Notes under the pieces: model-generated
The model's database searches: none
Seen by the model: the letters and a program-made list of their open reading frames with translations, nothing else
What the model was told of the DNA's origin: nothing
Program-made: the position numbers and the translations under genes
Origin: Caulobacteraceae bacterium
GTDB lineage: Bacteria > Pseudomonadota > Alphaproteobacteria > Caulobacterales > Caulobacteraceae
Direction: 5' to 3'
Assembly (NCBI GenBank): GCA_947456005.1
Contig: CANGRP010000012.1
Coordinates: 1-20,519, forward strand
Length of the DNA: 20,519 nt
Shown here: positions 1 to 7,285 of the stretch, one piece after another
Numbering within the stretch: position 1 is the stretch's first letter
Layout: every line of letters begins with the position of its first letter

Positions 1-666
1 CTTTTGTACCGCTTCCTTCCCCGGTCTCCCGGTCGCCTTGCGGAAGGCGGAAGACTGCAGGCCCTGGCGTTTGAATCCGGTGGGAGTGACAGCCGGAACT
101 GGCGTCAGGCTGACATGACGGTCGGCGAGGTCCGCGCCGTGCGCTGGATTGACCTCGACGAGGTCGAGAGCCCCAAGGATGACCTTCGCCTGCGGGGCCA
201 TGCCGCGGGAGGCGTCCTCTTCGCCCGAGGTGAGGGCATTCATCTGGCGACGAGGCCGGATGGTGGATGCGATGTCTTCTTCACCTGCACCTCGGGAGGA
301 GATCGGCGCCTTGGACAGATCTTCCGCCTGACGTCGCAGCCCAAGGCCGGACTGGACCAGCTCCGGCTCTTCCTGGAATCCCGGGATCCGCGGGTGATGG
401 ACTATGCGGATAACTTGACCATCGCCCCTTGGGGGCACCTCGTGGTCTGCGAGGATCGCTTCGGCCTCAAGACCAACCACCTCAGGGTCGTCACCTCTGC
501 GGGCCAGGTCTGCGCCCTCGCCCGCCTTCGGATGAGAACCGAGCTAGCCGGAGCCTGCTTCTCGCCCGATGGTCGCATCCTGTTTGTGAACGCCTATTCA
601 CCGGGTAGGACCTTCGCCATCGAGGGGCCGTGGAGCGCCTTCAGCGAGACTCCGACCCCGGCCTGA
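1..666 (+). CDS. PhoX/DUF839 family protein, C-terminal part (5' truncated)
   Basis: The frame is open from the first base of the window and ends in TGA, so only the C-terminal ~221 residues are present. The text resembles the DUF839/PhoX family (calcium-dependent alkaline phosphatase-like beta-propeller proteins, usually exported): a YRFLP segment followed by GGRLQAL, an ARGEG motif near residue 75, a DNLTIAPWG...CED segment around 136-152, and a terminal FSPDG..LFVN blade typical of beta-propellers. The N-terminal half, including any Tat signal, lies outside the window, so export and phosphatase activity cannot be judged. It converges on the alcohol dehydrogenase with 33 bases between stops and no clear terminator. 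Family assignment is fairly secure; the substrate is not. Confidence 0.8.
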   Translation, partial: LLYRFLPRSPGRLAEGGRLQALAFESGGSDSRNWRQADMTVGEVRAVRWIDLDEVESPKDDLRLRGHAAGGVLFARGEGIHLATRPDGGCDVFFTCTSGGDRRLGQIFRLTSQPKAGLDQLRLFLESRDPRVMDYADNLTIAPWGHLVVCEDRFGLKTNHLRVVTSAGQVCALARLRMRTELAGACFSPDGRILFVNAYSPGRTFAIEGPWSAFSETPTPA

Positions 667-699
667 TCTCTGGCCTTTGGCAGGTCTATACCCAACGGT

Positions 700-1731
700 T
701 CAGAGGCGGATCAGCGGCCGGAAGGCGGAACCTGCGCCCAGGTCGTCGATGGCCTGGTTGATTTCCTCCAGGTCGTATCGGTTGCTCAGCAGGCGCTCGA
801 GGGGAAGCTTTCCGTCGAGGTACATGCGAGCGAAGAGGGCGACGTCGCGGTCCGGGACCGAAGCGCCGCCCCAGGTGCCCTTCAGGCCCTTCCCTGAGAT
901 CAGGTCATGCGGATCGACGGAGATCTTCTGACCCGCCGGCGGATGGGAAGCGAAGACGCACTGGCCGCCGAACTTGCGGGTGCTCTCGAAGGCTTGCTCG
1001 ATGGTCTGCACCCGTCCCGCCGCCTCCACGGCGCAGTCCACTCCCCGTCCCGACGTGAGGGAACGGATCGCGGTGACCGGATCCTCCCGGCTGGCGTCGA
1101 TCACATGGGTGGCGCCGCAGTCGAGGGCCGCCTGAAGCTTGGCAGGGGCGATGTCCACGGCGATGATCGGGTCGCAGCCGGCAGCCACCAGGGCCATGAG
1201 TGCGGTCAGGCCAATGCCGCCGAGGCCGAAGACCGCGGCGCTGGCGCCAGGTGCGGGTTTCAACTCGTTGGTGACGATCCCGGCTCCCGTGGGCGCGGCG
1301 CATCCCAACAGCACCCCGATCTCGTCGGGTACGCCTTCCGGCAGGCGCTGGCACCGGTTCTCGGCGACCAGGGCGTGGGTGTTGAAGGTGGTGACAGCGC
1401 CAGCGTTAAGGTTCGTGTCCCTCCACACGTAGCGGATGGGATCGGCGTCCAGGCCCTGCCCCTTGATCCAGCCCAGCACCACCCGGTCGCCTGGCGCCAC
1501 CCGGGTGACCCCCTCTCCCACCGCCAGGACCGTCCCTACGCCCTCATGGCCCAGGAGGTGTGGCAGGTAGGGGTCGATCCCGCGGCCGCCACGGACCTCC
1601 ATGACCTGGCTGTGGCACACGCCCGCGTGGGACAGGGCGACGAAGACCTGTCCCCGAGCTGGCGGCGGCGCCTCGACGTCTTCGAGGATCCGGAGGGGCT
1701 TGCCCGTCTGGAAGAGGACTGCAGCCTTCAT
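700..1731 (-). CDS. Zinc-dependent alcohol dehydrogenase (MDR superfamily)
   Basis: A 343-residue medium-chain dehydrogenase that would oxidise an alcohol, or reduce an aldehyde or ketone, with NAD(H) in the cytosol. The ATG at 1731 begins MKAAVL, the standard MDR N-terminus; the open frame runs further upstream but that extension is Arg/Ser-rich and not conserved-looking. Catalytic zinc ligands are visible: Cys39 in GVCHS, His62-Glu63 in GHEGVG, and Cys144 in GCAAPTG. The Rossmann motif GLGGIG is at 169-174, and Asp193 after the second strand fits NAD preference. The four-cysteine structural-zinc lobe expected at about 90-112 is absent. The Shine-Dalgarno is weak. It lies 88 bases after the GT9-like gene on the same strand, so it may be the last gene of the sugar cluster. 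Substrate unknown. Confidence 0.85.
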   Translation of the reverse strand: MKAAVLFQTGKPLRILEDVEAPPPARGQVFVALSHAGVCHSQVMEVRGGRGIDPYLPHLLGHEGVGTVLAVGEGVTRVAPGDRVVLGWIKGQGLDADPIRYVWRDTNLNAGAVTTFNTHALVAENRCQRLPEGVPDEIGVLLGCAAPTGAGIVTNELKPAPGASAAVFGLGGIGLTALMALVAAGCDPIIAVDIAPAKLQAALDCGATHVIDASREDPVTAIRSLTSGRGVDCAVEAAGRVQTIEQAFESTRKFGGQCVFASHPPAGQKISVDPHDLISGKGLKGTWGGASVPDRDVALFARMYLDGKLPLERLLSNRYDLEEINQAIDDLGAGSAFRPLIRL

Positions 1732-1819
1732 CCCTGTGGGTATCCGATGAGGGGGGGAAAGGGTGTCCCTGGCGGCGACCGACCGGATTCGTCGTCGCTG
1801 TTCTGGACGGATACGCACG

Positions 1820-2842
1820 TCACGAGGGCGAGCCGTTTCCCGCGGACCAGGCCCTGACCAGTTCGACTGCGATCGACTCCGTATCGACGGAGCTCGGGAC
1901 CTCCCACTCCCGGTAGGGGCGGTCGATGTCCTCCTTGATCTCCGGGGCCTGGAGAAACAGCGATCCGCTTCGTATCGGCATGGGCTGGTAATGTCGGCCG
2001 GAAGCCGTCGGGTCAAATGCGTCTGTGAGGATTACGTCCAGTCCGAAGCGGGTCTCCGTAAGGAGTGCGGTCATGAGGAACCCGTTGGACCCGGCGACAA
2101 TACGCCCCGCAATCTCACAGAGCGCGATCGCCTGGGGGATATCATTCAGTTCAACAGGAATACCGGGGACATCCAGGTCATCGGGAAGGAGGGCCGCCCC
2201 GCTGACATTGACGAAGACTCTTTTTCCGGCAGCCGCCGCCTCTTTCGCTACCCGTTTCCAGAATACCGATGGAGCAGGCAGATTGGTATTGTTGCCTGGG
2301 AATAGAATGACCGAATTGCCGGGCTCCATCCCGACCGATGCGGCTATCCTTTCAGCCTGCTCCAATGCCTCCTTGTCGGGGCGGCCCGGATGAAGGGGCG
2401 CCTCCCAAGGCAGCCGCATGGCAAACCTGAAGACATCCGTCACCGGCAGACCGCGGTCTGGATGCTGATTGCGAAGCGTGACGAGCGACACGAAGTTGAG
2501 CTTGGCGCCATGAATCTCGTAGGCGTCCTGGACACTTCCCCGGCGAAATGTCTCCGGAGAAAGGAAACCCCGTCTATTGAGATTTCTGAGCAGGTGCATC
2601 GGCACAGGAACAGCCACGTCCACCTGGTCTGCAAAAAGCTGGGCGACCCCCATCTTCGCGGGGTCAACCAGGAACGCGAGAGGTCCTCCGTACTGTTGCT
2701 TGAAGGACTTGGCGAGCGCCCCAGCGATCGCGACCTCGCCAAGGGAGTAGGGAATCGAGAAGATCCAGTAGTCCTTGAGAACATCAAGTAACTGGTCCCT
2801 CAAGCCGCTGAGGCTTTGCAGGAACTCCTGCTCCTGATCCAT
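1820..2842 (-). CDS. Putative GT9/heptosyltransferase-like protein
   Basis: A 340-residue soluble protein with two Rossmann-like halves. The C-terminal half has an ILFPGNNTN segment (about 179-187) followed by a helix with FWKRVA, where heptosyltransferases have their PG(A/S)..KxW motif. It then has an ALCEIAGRIVAGSNGFLMTA stretch (about 240-259), where GT9 enzymes carry the D-G-(L/I)-x-H/A nucleotide-sugar loop. I infer a remote GT9-type glycosyltransferase that could transfer the sugar made by the genes upstream in the operon; similarity is low and the catalytic residues are not certain. The ATG at 2842 is chosen because GGGGGAA lies 4-10 bases upstream; a longer frame from TTG at 2932 has no comparable site. 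Base composition is lower in GC than neighbours: 2281-2340 has about 32 G/C of 60. It could instead be an uncharacterised polysaccharide-cluster protein. Confidence 0.5.
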   Translation of the reverse strand: MDQEQEFLQSLSGLRDQLLDVLKDYWIFSIPYSLGEVAIAGALAKSFKQQYGGPLAFLVDPAKMGVAQLFADQVDVAVPVPMHLLRNLNRRGFLSPETFRRGSVQDAYEIHGAKLNFVSLVTLRNQHPDRGLPVTDVFRFAMRLPWEAPLHPGRPDKEALEQAERIAASVGMEPGNSVILFPGNNTNLPAPSVFWKRVAKEAAAAGKRVFVNVSGAALLPDDLDVPGIPVELNDIPQAIALCEIAGRIVAGSNGFLMTALLTETRFGLDVILTDAFDPTASGRHYQPMPIRSGSLFLQAPEIKEDIDRPYREWEVPSSVDTESIAVELVRAWSAGNGSPS

Positions 2843-2957
2843 TGCTTCCCCCGCTTCCCTTACGAAAGTCAAATGGACCTGATCCGTCCAGACGCCCTTG
2901 AAGGCGGACGCAGCCGTCCTTCGAGTCGCCAAGATTTACCATGCACCCCATGCCTGA

Positions 2958-2985
2958 GCCACCTGACGCGACGGCGCAGGCTGGC
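2958..2985 (-). terminator. Hairpin between the E1 beta and GT9-like genes
   Basis: GCCACCTG (2958-2965) can pair with CAGGCTGGC (2977-2985), giving an 8-bp stem with one bulged base and an 11-nt loop. It sits 25 bases after the E1 beta stop on the minus strand. There is no T-run after it, so it is at best a weak terminator or an RNA-stability stem. The rest of the 168-base gap shows nothing else clear. Confidence 0.25.
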
Positions 2986-3010
2986 AGGTTAGCACACCGG
3001 TTTCCTCAGA

Positions 3011-4054
3011 TCAGAACGGCCCCTGGAAATCGTTGCCCGGGACATCGTGAGGATGGGGCCGCGCGGAAAGCGAGCTGACTTCGAGGGGGGCGCCCACCAG
3101 GTCGCCAATCGCCTCTGCAATGTGCTCAGCTCGCACGTGATAGCCCAGGGTCAGGGCCGGACTCGTCGACTCGGGCGCGTCCGGCATGGCAAGACGACTC
3201 GGCGGCGCGCGGAGATGCCCCCAGCAGCGGGTGGTGATACGGGCGACGATTTCCCCCGCGACGCCGCCGGTCTCATGGCCCGGATCCAGGACCAGGAGCC
3301 GGCCGGTCTTGCGAACGGACGACTCTATCGCGTCCCAGTCCAGTGGACGGATCGAGCGGAGGTCGATCAGGTCGCAGGCGACACCCTGCAAGGCGACGTG
3401 GTCGACCGCCTGCAGGGCCTCAAGGCTCAGGATCGAACTGGCGACGACAGTCACGTCCCCGCCCTGCCGCAGCCGATGGGCCCTGCCGATGGGAACCCGA
3501 TGGTCGCCAGCCGGCGTCTCCCCGCGGGCGCCGTGCAGCCACCGGTGCTCGAGGAAGATGACAGGATCCTGCCCGAAGATGGCGCTCAGCAGCAGGCCCT
3601 TGGCATCTGCTGGAGTGGCGGGGCTGACGACACAAAGGCCCGGTATGTGGGCGAATATGGCCTGGAGGTTCTGGGAATGCGTGGGTCCCTGCCCCCAGCC
3701 CCGGCCCAGGATCATCCGGATCGTCAGAGGAACTCCACGTCGGCCGCCGAACATGAAACGCCACTTGGCCGCATTGTTGATAATCTGGTCGAGGGACAGG
3801 AGCGCGAAATCGAGACGCTGGTGGGTGAGGACAGGCCGAAGGCCTCCCAGGGCCGCGCCGATTCCGACGCCGGTCATGGCGTTCTCCGCCGTCGGCATGT
3901 CGAACACCCGGTCCGCGCCGAACTGTTCCTGAAGGCCCAGGGTCGTGCCAAAGACCCCCTTGGGATCGGGTGCGCCGAGGCCGTAGACAATCACGGCGGG
4001 ATCCTGTTCCAGGGCCACCGCGAGGGCGTCGCGCACCGCCTCGGCGTAGGTCAT
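3011..4054 (-). CDS. Thiamine-diphosphate E1 component, beta subunit-like (transketolase C-terminal type)
   Basis: A 347-residue protein like the beta subunit of 2-oxoacid dehydrogenase E1 (PdhB/AcoB type), which with the alpha subunit forms the ThDP site. It begins MTYAEAVRDAL, the family's normal N-terminus. Glu57 in TAENAMTG matches the conserved glutamate that activates the ThDP aminopyrimidine ring. DQIINNAAKWR (89-99), THSQNL, HIPGL and DAKGLL follow in the canonical order, and the C-terminal transketolase-like domain has LRSIRPLDWD. The ATG shares one base with the alpha-subunit TGA (TGATG), so translation is probably coupled. No lipoyl E2 or E3 gene lies nearby, and all surrounding genes are sugar-nucleotide enzymes. 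The pair therefore more likely performs a C2 transfer in sugar biosynthesis than pyruvate oxidation; that is inference. Confidence 0.85.
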   Translation of the reverse strand: MTYAEAVRDALAVALEQDPAVIVYGLGAPDPKGVFGTTLGLQEQFGADRVFDMPTAENAMTGVGIGAALGGLRPVLTHQRLDFALLSLDQIINNAAKWRFMFGGRRGVPLTIRMILGRGWGQGPTHSQNLQAIFAHIPGLCVVSPATPADAKGLLLSAIFGQDPVIFLEHRWLHGARGETPAGDHRVPIGRAHRLRQGGDVTVVASSILSLEALQAVDHVALQGVACDLIDLRSIRPLDWDAIESSVRKTGRLLVLDPGHETGGVAGEIVARITTRCWGHLRAPPSRLAMPDAPESTSPALTLGYHVRAEHIAEAIGDLVGAPLEVSSLSARPHPHDVPGNDFQGPF

Positions 4055-5052
4055 CAGGGGAATGGCGCGATCTCCCGCGAATAGATGTCGGTGGAGGCCA
4101 AGACCGGATCCGGGAAGGGTGAGGCCTCGGCGAAGGCGAAGGCCGCCTCGATTTCTGCTCGGATCTCCGCCTCGGCAGCCGCCAGCCAGGCCGGATCCAA
4201 GGCTCCCTCTTCGCGGAGTTCCTGCATCAGGCGCGGAATGGGATCGCGGGCCTTCCAGACCAGGTACTCCGCCTCGCTTCGGTAGCCGAGGTCGTTGTCG
4301 AACAGGGGTCCGCAGTGCTCCCGCCAACGATAGGTCGCCAGTTCCACGAACTGCGGTCCGTCACCCGACCGCGCCCGGTCAGCGGCTGACTTCAGGAGGC
4401 CGTAGGCGGCCCGGGGATCGTTCCCATCCCCTGAAGACGCCTGAAGTCCCACGGCGGCGGCGACATCGGACAACGCCCGGCCGGCTGGTTGGCGCACCTC
4501 GAGGGGGGAATAAACCGAGTAGAGGTTGTTCTCGCAGACGAAGAGGACGGGCAGCTTGCGGACGGCGGCGAACCCGGCGGACTCATAGAAGACGCCGGTC
4601 TCCAGGACGGCGTCTCCGATGAAGATGCAGACCAGGCCCGGCTTTCGGCGCACGGCGAGGGAGAGGGCGAGGCCGACGCCAACCGGGACCGTGCCCCCGA
4701 CGATGGCGGTTGAACCCATGAACCCCACCGCTTCATCGACGAGGTGCATGGAGCCGCCATTGCCCCGGGAGCAACCTGTGGCCTTGCCGTAAATCTCGGC
4801 GATCATGGCGGGAAGGTCCCCGCCCTTGGCCAGGTAGTGCGCATGCGCCCTGTGGCCGCTGACGGCCAGGTCTTCGGGCCCCAGAACGGCGCCCACCGCG
4901 GCGGCCGGTCCCTCCTGGCCGATGGACAGGTGGGTCGGGCAGCGCATCTTCTGTTCGCCGTAGCGGTCTGCGATCGCCTCCTCCACAGCGCGGATGCGGA
5001 TCATGTCGCGCAGGATGTGGCGGGAGACGCCGGAGTCTAGGGGATGAACCAA
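4054..5052 (-). CDS. Thiamine-diphosphate E1 component, alpha subunit-like
   Basis: A 332-residue protein of the E1 alpha family (PdhA/AcoA type), partner of the beta gene just downstream. Visible landmarks are HLSIGQE (41-47), the GHRAHAHYLAKG loop (67-78), GNGGSMH (97-103), and the ThDP-binding region running from GDA (146-148) to ENN (174-176). The motif normally starts GDG; Ala148 replaces the third position here. The start chosen is TTG at 5052, because GGGGGA lies 6 bases upstream and it preserves the conserved first helix (RDMIRIRAVEEAIADRYGE). The next ATG, at 5004, would cut into that helix, and upstream ATGs lie deep in the methyltransferase gene. It overlaps the methyltransferase 3' end by 16 bases. 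The cytosolic alpha2beta2 role is known for the family; the sugar-related role is inferred. Confidence 0.85.
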   Translation of the reverse strand: MVHPLDSGVSRHILRDMIRIRAVEEAIADRYGEQKMRCPTHLSIGQEGPAAAVGAVLGPEDLAVSGHRAHAHYLAKGGDLPAMIAEIYGKATGCSRGNGGSMHLVDEAVGFMGSTAIVGGTVPVGVGLALSLAVRRKPGLVCIFIGDAVLETGVFYESAGFAAVRKLPVLFVCENNLYSVYSPLEVRQPAGRALSDVAAAVGLQASSGDGNDPRAAYGLLKSAADRARSGDGPQFVELATYRWREHCGPLFDNDLGYRSEAEYLVWKARDPIPRLMQELREEGALDPAWLAAAEAEIRAEIEAAFAFAEASPFPDPVLASTDIYSREIAPFP

Positions 5053-5696
5053 TAGTAGTCCCCCGTATAGCCGGCCTTCGCGAAGAAGGCCTTCCAGTCC
5101 TCGGCGTGCATGATCGTCAGAGCGGTGAGGTTCCACGCCTCCATGCGACGCCGCTGTTCCTCGTCGAAATAGGCGTCGACGGTCACGAAGGCGCCCCTTC
5201 GGGCGACCCGCTCAATCTCGGAGAGCGCCCGGGCGCAGTCCGCCTCGGCGAGATTGTGGATGGTGTTGACCGAGATCACGACGTCGAAGGACTTGTCCGG
5301 GAAGGGCAGCCTGTCAGCGCTGGCGACCTGGACGTGGTCACGCATGTCCTCAATGGCGTTCTCGATGGCGTAGGCCGAGATGTCGACGCCCTTGACCTGG
5401 ATGCCGGGGATAAGCGCAGCCATGTCGTGAATCATGAATCCCTTGGCGCAGCCCACGTCGAGCACGCTGTCGCCAGTCTTCAGGCCGAAATGGGACTGGA
5501 AGGTCGGGATAACCGGGGTCCAGAACCGGGGATTGTAGGAGAATCCGCCGTAGCCGTGTGCGCGGTCGCCATCGAAGAAGTCCTTGCCGAACTTGCGGGC
5601 GAGGGCCCGGTCCCCTTCGGTCTTGGTCTGGCCGCGCTCGTCGACATTGCGACGGGTGCGCGGATAGTTCGCAAGGAGATCGATTTCCTGGCCCAT
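5037..5696 (-). CDS. Class I SAM-dependent methyltransferase
   Basis: A 219-residue Rossmann-fold methyltransferase (Methyltransf_11 type). Motif I is VLDVGCAKG (78-86), Asp105 in VKGVD is the expected acidic residue contacting the SAM ribose, and LPFPDKSFDVVIS (130-142) is the post-II strand. The long polar N-terminus (MGQEIDLL..YP) with FGKDFFDG and GYGGFSY is the style of small methyltransferases found in surface-sugar clusters. I prefer ATG at 5696 because MG-EIDLL looks like the natural start and GAGTGAG precedes it. GTG at 5708, which overlaps the dehydratase stop as GTGA, is the alternative and adds four residues. Probable role: O-, N- or C-methylation of the nucleotide sugar or glycan. 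The acceptor is unknown. Confidence 0.85.
   Translation of the reverse strand: MGQEIDLLANYPRTRRNVDERGQTKTEGDRALARKFGKDFFDGDRAHGYGGFSYNPRFWTPVIPTFQSHFGLKTGDSVLDVGCAKGFMIHDMAALIPGIQVKGVDISAYAIENAIEDMRDHVQVASADRLPFPDKSFDVVISVNTIHNLAEADCARALSEIERVARRGAFVTVDAYFDEEQRRRMEAWNLTALTIMHAEDWKAFFAKAGYTGDYYWFIP
5059..5064 (-). promoter_or_regulatory. Ribosome binding site of the E1 alpha gene
   Basis: GGGGGA on the minus strand, 6 bases before the TTG at 5052. It lies inside the end of the methyltransferase gene and is the reason for preferring this TTG over the ATG at 5004. Confidence 0.55.
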
Positions 5697-5704
5697 GCGC
5701 TCAC

Positions 5705-6697
5705 TCACGGCTTGTGGATGTAGGACTGGGGAAGACGTCTGAGATCATCGAGGTTGGCGTCGACCCAGGCCAGGGTCTCCTCGATCCCGGCGTCGAGAGA
5801 CAAGGCGTCAGACCAGCCGAGCTCCCCGCGGATCTTGTGGCTATCGAGGGTATAGAACGCATCTTTGCCGACCCGCTCCTCCGCCACATCGGCCACGGAC
5901 TCCAGGGTCACGCCCATCCGCGCGCAGATCGTCTCCACCAGGGCGCGTATGGTGACCTGGTCCTGGGTGGCGATGTGGTAGGTTTCGCCGAGGCGACCCT
6001 GCAGGGCGACCCTGAGGGTGGCGTTGCAGACATCGCGGATGTGGATGAAGGACCGCTGAGAGGCGCCTCCGCCGTGCAACTTCAGCCTCTCACCTGTGCG
6101 GATGCAGAAGATCGTGCGGGGTATGATCCGGTAGAGGGGCTGGCCGGGACCATAGACATTCGCCGCCCGGGTGGTGACCACCGGAAAGCCGTAAGCTGCA
6201 TGATAGGTGCGCAGGCTCATGTCGGCGGCGGCGCGGGAAACGGCGTACGGGGTGCTGGGATTGAACGGCGCGTCCTCCGTCACCGAGCCCGAGGTGCTGC
6301 CGTACACCTCCGGCGTCGAAACGTGCACGTAGCGCTCCAGGAAGGGCATGGTCCTCAGCGCCTCGTGCAGACGGATGGTCGAGACGACGTTGGTCATGAA
6401 CCAGTGGTCTGGATTGGCCCAGCTCTCGGCCACCATGCTTTGGGCCGCGAAGTTGACCACCCGCGGCGGCTTCAGCGCGCTCAGGAGGTCGCAGATTTCC
6501 TCAAGCTGGGTGTTCAGGTCGAGTTGATGGAACACCGCCCCTGTCCGGTCCGGCCTCCAGAGGTAGGGCGTCAGGGCGGGGTGGCCCTCCGGGGATCGAC
6601 TGACCGCGACCACCGAATACCCCTGCTCCAGCAGGAAGGCCGTAAAACTGGCGCCTGAGAAGGAATTGCTGCCCAGGATGAGAAAGTCAGGTCTCAA
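5705..6697 (-). CDS. NAD-dependent epimerase/dehydratase, GDP-mannose 4,6-dehydratase-like
   Basis: A 330-residue extended SDR. The nucleotide-binding loop is GSNSFSG (9-15), followed by NFAAQS (82-87). The STPEVYG stretch (127-133) keeps the Thr and Glu found in the TDE/TSE triad of 4,6-dehydratases (Pro129 replaces Asp/Ser). TRAANVYGPGQ (176-186) and SFIHIRDV (216-223) are typical of GDP-mannose and dTDP-glucose 4,6-dehydratases. The catalytic YxxxK is YAVSR, with Arg155 instead of Lys. Probable role: forming a 4-keto-6-deoxy nucleotide sugar, the usual entry to deoxy or branched sugars. The only usable start is TTG at 6697, 9 bases after the SIS-gene stop, with a weak GAGCGG ahead. The substrate is inferred from neighbours to be an NDP-heptose or hexose. 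Confidence 0.85.
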   Translation of the reverse strand: MRPDFLILGSNSFSGASFTAFLLEQGYSVVAVSRSPEGHPALTPYLWRPDRTGAVFHQLDLNTQLEEICDLLSALKPPRVVNFAAQSMVAESWANPDHWFMTNVVSTIRLHEALRTMPFLERYVHVSTPEVYGSTSGSVTEDAPFNPSTPYAVSRAAADMSLRTYHAAYGFPVVTTRAANVYGPGQPLYRIIPRTIFCIRTGERLKLHGGGASQRSFIHIRDVCNATLRVALQGRLGETYHIATQDQVTIRALVETICARMGVTLESVADVAEERVGKDAFYTLDSHKIRGELGWSDALSLDAGIEETLAWVDANLDDLRRLPQSYIHKP

Positions 6698-6706
6698 CTT
6701 GGCCGC

Positions 6707-7285
6707 TCACAGGTGTTTGGCCGTCTCGGCCATAAGCCATTGCATCACCATGTGGCCGACGATCAGCTGCATGTCCTCGGAGATCTGCATGTCGTCGACC
6801 GGGAAGTGAATCGGGACGTCCACCAGGGCTCTCGCCTTACCGCCAGAGTACCCGAGGATGGCGAAGGTCTTCATTCCAAGGGCCCTCCCCGCCTCGATGG
6901 CCTTCAGGATGTTGGGGGAGTTCCCGCTTCCGGACAGGGCCAGGAGGATGTCCCCCGGCTGGCCGAAGGTCTTGAGCTGAAGGGCGAAGACCTCGGAATA
7001 GTCCGTGTCGTTGGCCAGACAGGTCAGGACCGCGGCGTTGGCGGAAAGGGCGTGGGCTCGGACGCCGGGGCCCCTGCCCTGCACGGCGCCATAGATCAGG
7101 TCGTTCACCAGGTGGATGGCGTTGCCGGCGCTGCCGCCGTTTCCGCAAAGATAGACGCTCCGGCCTGCCCGCCAGGCCTGGAGCAAGGCTTCCGCAAGGG
7201 TCTCCACAGGCGCGAAGTCAGCCGCCGCCAGGGTTTCCTGCAAACGGGCGGCGTAGCCATGGAAGAACTCGGGGCCACCGGTCAC
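6707..7285 (-). CDS. SIS-domain phosphosugar isomerase, GmhA-like
   Basis: A 192-residue SIS protein resembling sedoheptulose-7-phosphate isomerase GmhA, which makes D-glycero-D-manno-heptose 7-phosphate. Visible: CGNGGSAGNAIH (47-58), a LANDTDYSEVFALQ segment (90-103) matching GmhA's NDxGYxxxFxRQ, and the phosphosugar-binding SGSGNSPN (118-125). Where GmhA has a catalytic Glu-Glu pair after the His, this protein has Asn-Asp (HLVND). The length is that of GmhA. The GTG at 7285 is chosen over GTG 7306: AAGGA lies 7 bases upstream, and it overlaps the epimerase stop as GTGA. A GmhA role fits the kinase/nucleotidyltransferase genes upstream in the operon, but a related phosphosugar isomerisation is possible. 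Confidence 0.8.
   Translation of the reverse strand: MTGGPEFFHGYAARLQETLAAADFAPVETLAEALLQAWRAGRSVYLCGNGGSAGNAIHLVNDLIYGAVQGRGPGVRAHALSANAAVLTCLANDTDYSEVFALQLKTFGQPGDILLALSGSGNSPNILKAIEAGRALGMKTFAILGYSGGKARALVDVPIHFPVDDMQISEDMQLIVGHMVMQWLMAETAKHL

Noticed and set aside
907..1857. A 316-codon + strand frame opposite the alcohol dehydrogenase
   Set aside because: Shadow of the dehydrogenase; no domain and no ribosome site.
1732..2016. N-terminal extension of the alcohol dehydrogenase to 2016
   Set aside because: The extra 95 residues are Arg/Ser/Pro-rich and overlap the 3' end of the GT9-like gene; MKAAVL at 1731 is the standard MDR start.
4055..4327. Extension of E1 beta upstream of 4054
   Set aside because: It would overlap the E1 alpha coding sequence by 273 bases and reads as low-complexity; the TGATG junction gives a natural start.
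3011..5052. Pyruvate or acetoin dehydrogenase complex operon
   Set aside because: No lipoyl E2 or E3 gene is present, and the pair is embedded in sugar-nucleotide genes by overlapping junctions.
3011..5052. Split transketolase
   Set aside because: Both proteins carry E1 alpha/beta-type landmarks (SIGQE, GNGGSMH, DQIINNAAKWR) rather than transketolase ones.
5558..6658. A 366-codon + strand frame opposite the dehydratase-like SDR
   Set aside because: Shadow frame; Arg/Gly/His-rich, with no family resemblance.
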